A DNA stretch of 7,501 bases from an uncultured Ruminococcus sp. (GTDB lineage Bacteria; Bacillota; Clostridia; Oscillospirales; Ruminococcaceae). Location of the stretch: the NCBI GenBank assembly GCA_900556055.1, contig USNJ01000100.1, positions 1 through 7,501 of the forward strand, in the 5' to 3' direction. The position numbers and the translations under genes were made by a program. A model generated the notes under the pieces. That model saw nothing but the letters and a program-made list of their open reading frames with translations, did no database searches and was not told the origin of the DNA. The stretch's first letter is position 1; every line of letters starts with the position of its first letter. This document shows, piece by piece, positions 6,007 to 7,501 of this stretch.

Positions 6007-6492
6007 TTGGAGATAGAGATCACGAGAGAAATGATCACAAGCGGGCTTTTTTCCTTTGCGGCTGCTGTTGCGCTCGGAATACGCTATAACATCAGGCGTG
6101 CCAATCTTTTTGCGGCGGCACTTGGGGCATTTGTCTGCAAGTTCCTGTATGTTTTTCTTTCTGACTGCGGATTTTCAGAGCTGTTTATCTGTTTTGCCGC
6201 ATCTGCTGCTGTGACGGTTTATGCGGAGATCCTTGCAAAACGTCTGAAGGTGCCTGTGCCTATGTTCCTTATCGTTTCGATAGTTCCGCTTGTTCCCGGA
6301 AGTAATCTTTATTATGCGATGATGTCCTGCATAAATGGCGATCTGCCAGATTTCGGAAAGCGTGCGGTCACGACGTTCGGCATTGCGGGAGCGATAGCGC
6401 TTGGTATTTTCTCGGTCACGTTCGTTATAAAATGTCTTAAATCTATTAAAAAAGCGTCCCGTAATAACAGGAAATGCACAAAAACGACTTGA
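6007..6492 (+). CDS. Threonine/serine exporter family protein, ThrE C-terminal half (DUF3815, YjjB-like)
   Basis: From TTG 6007 the protein has 161 residues (164 if ATG 5998 is used). It is mostly membrane: about four to five hydrophobic segments, a typical SIVPLVPGSNLYYAMM motif in the middle, and a basic tail (KSIKKASRNNRK). This is the PF12821 (ThrE_2) half that pairs with the DUF1212 protein encoded just before; both halves together make one exporter in the inner membrane. Adjacent order and similar size to YjjP/YjjB support the pairing. Substrate unknown: amino acid or dicarboxylate export are the precedents. The stop codon overlaps the -35 box of the next promoter, so the operon ends here, though no hairpin terminator is visible. 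Confidence 0.85.
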   Translation: MEIEITREMITSGLFSFAAAVALGIRYNIRRANLFAAALGAFVCKFLYVFLSDCGFSELFICFAASAAVTVYAEILAKRLKVPVPMFLIVSIVPLVPGSNLYYAMMSCINGDLPDFGKRAVTTFGIAGAIALGIFSVTFVIKCLKSIKKASRNNRKCTKTT

Positions 6493-6517
6493 AAAATTTA
6501 TTTAATTGTACTATAAT
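6489..6517 (+). promoter_or_regulatory. Consensus promoter very close to the next start codon
   Basis: TTGAAA (6489-6494), 17 bases, TATAAT (6512-6517). Transcription should start near 6523-6526, while candidate start codons are GTG 6526, ATG 6529 and ATG 6535. The 5' leader would be 0 to about 12 bases, too short for a normal ribosome binding site. Confidence 0.8.
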
Positions 6518-6525
6518 CGTTCTCG

Positions 6526-7501
<976 letters not shown>

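Overview
The window reads as Firmicutes chromosomal DNA, probably a gut or rumen clostridium near Ruminococcus/Oscillospiraceae. This is inferred from gene content, strong AGGAGG-type ribosome binding sites and TTGAAN-N17-TATAAT promoters; it is not a species call. All genes lie on the + strand.

Left part (1 to about 2415): the right-hand end of an integrated element whose left end is outside the window. It has an AT-rich stretch of about 570 bases without a recognisable gene. Within that stretch are a good promoter (193-221), foldable sequence and a terminator-like hairpin (442-493), which together look like a leader or small RNA. Then come an unrecognised 44-residue basic protein (571-705) and a large serine recombinase of 526 residues (802-2382). 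The recombinase promoter is buried in a perfect inverted repeat.

Junction (about 2383-2430): directly after the recombinase stop, the reading frame enters a CwlD-type N-acetylmuramoyl-L-alanine amidase at its first zinc-binding motif (HGG). The N-terminal part and start codon of the amidase are missing, but the rest (to 2979) is intact and keeps all zinc ligands. The simplest reading is insertion of the element into cwlD. The undecayed fragment leaves open a recent insertion, or an element that excises and restores the gene, as skin does in sigK of sporulating bacilli.

Core part: radA (2991-4379) follows the amidase by 11 bases and shared its operon, so it now probably depends on transcription from the element. 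It ends at a strong terminator (4386-4420). A new promoter (4432-4460) drives an operon of three genes. These are a FabG-like short-chain reductase that resembles the EF-P 5-aminopentanone reductase YmfI (4495-5226), and the two halves of a split ThrE/YjjP-YjjB-type exporter (5226-5978 and 6007-6492). Next is a TVP38/TMEM64 (VTT-domain) membrane protein whose consensus promoter is so close to the start codon that its mRNA is predicted to be leaderless. The window ends in the first 75 codons of enolase (eno, from 7277).

Main points for a second look: the recombinase-interrupted amidase gene, the structured leader upstream of it, the promoter-overlapping inverted repeat, the small basic protein as a possible directionality factor, and the leaderless transcript.
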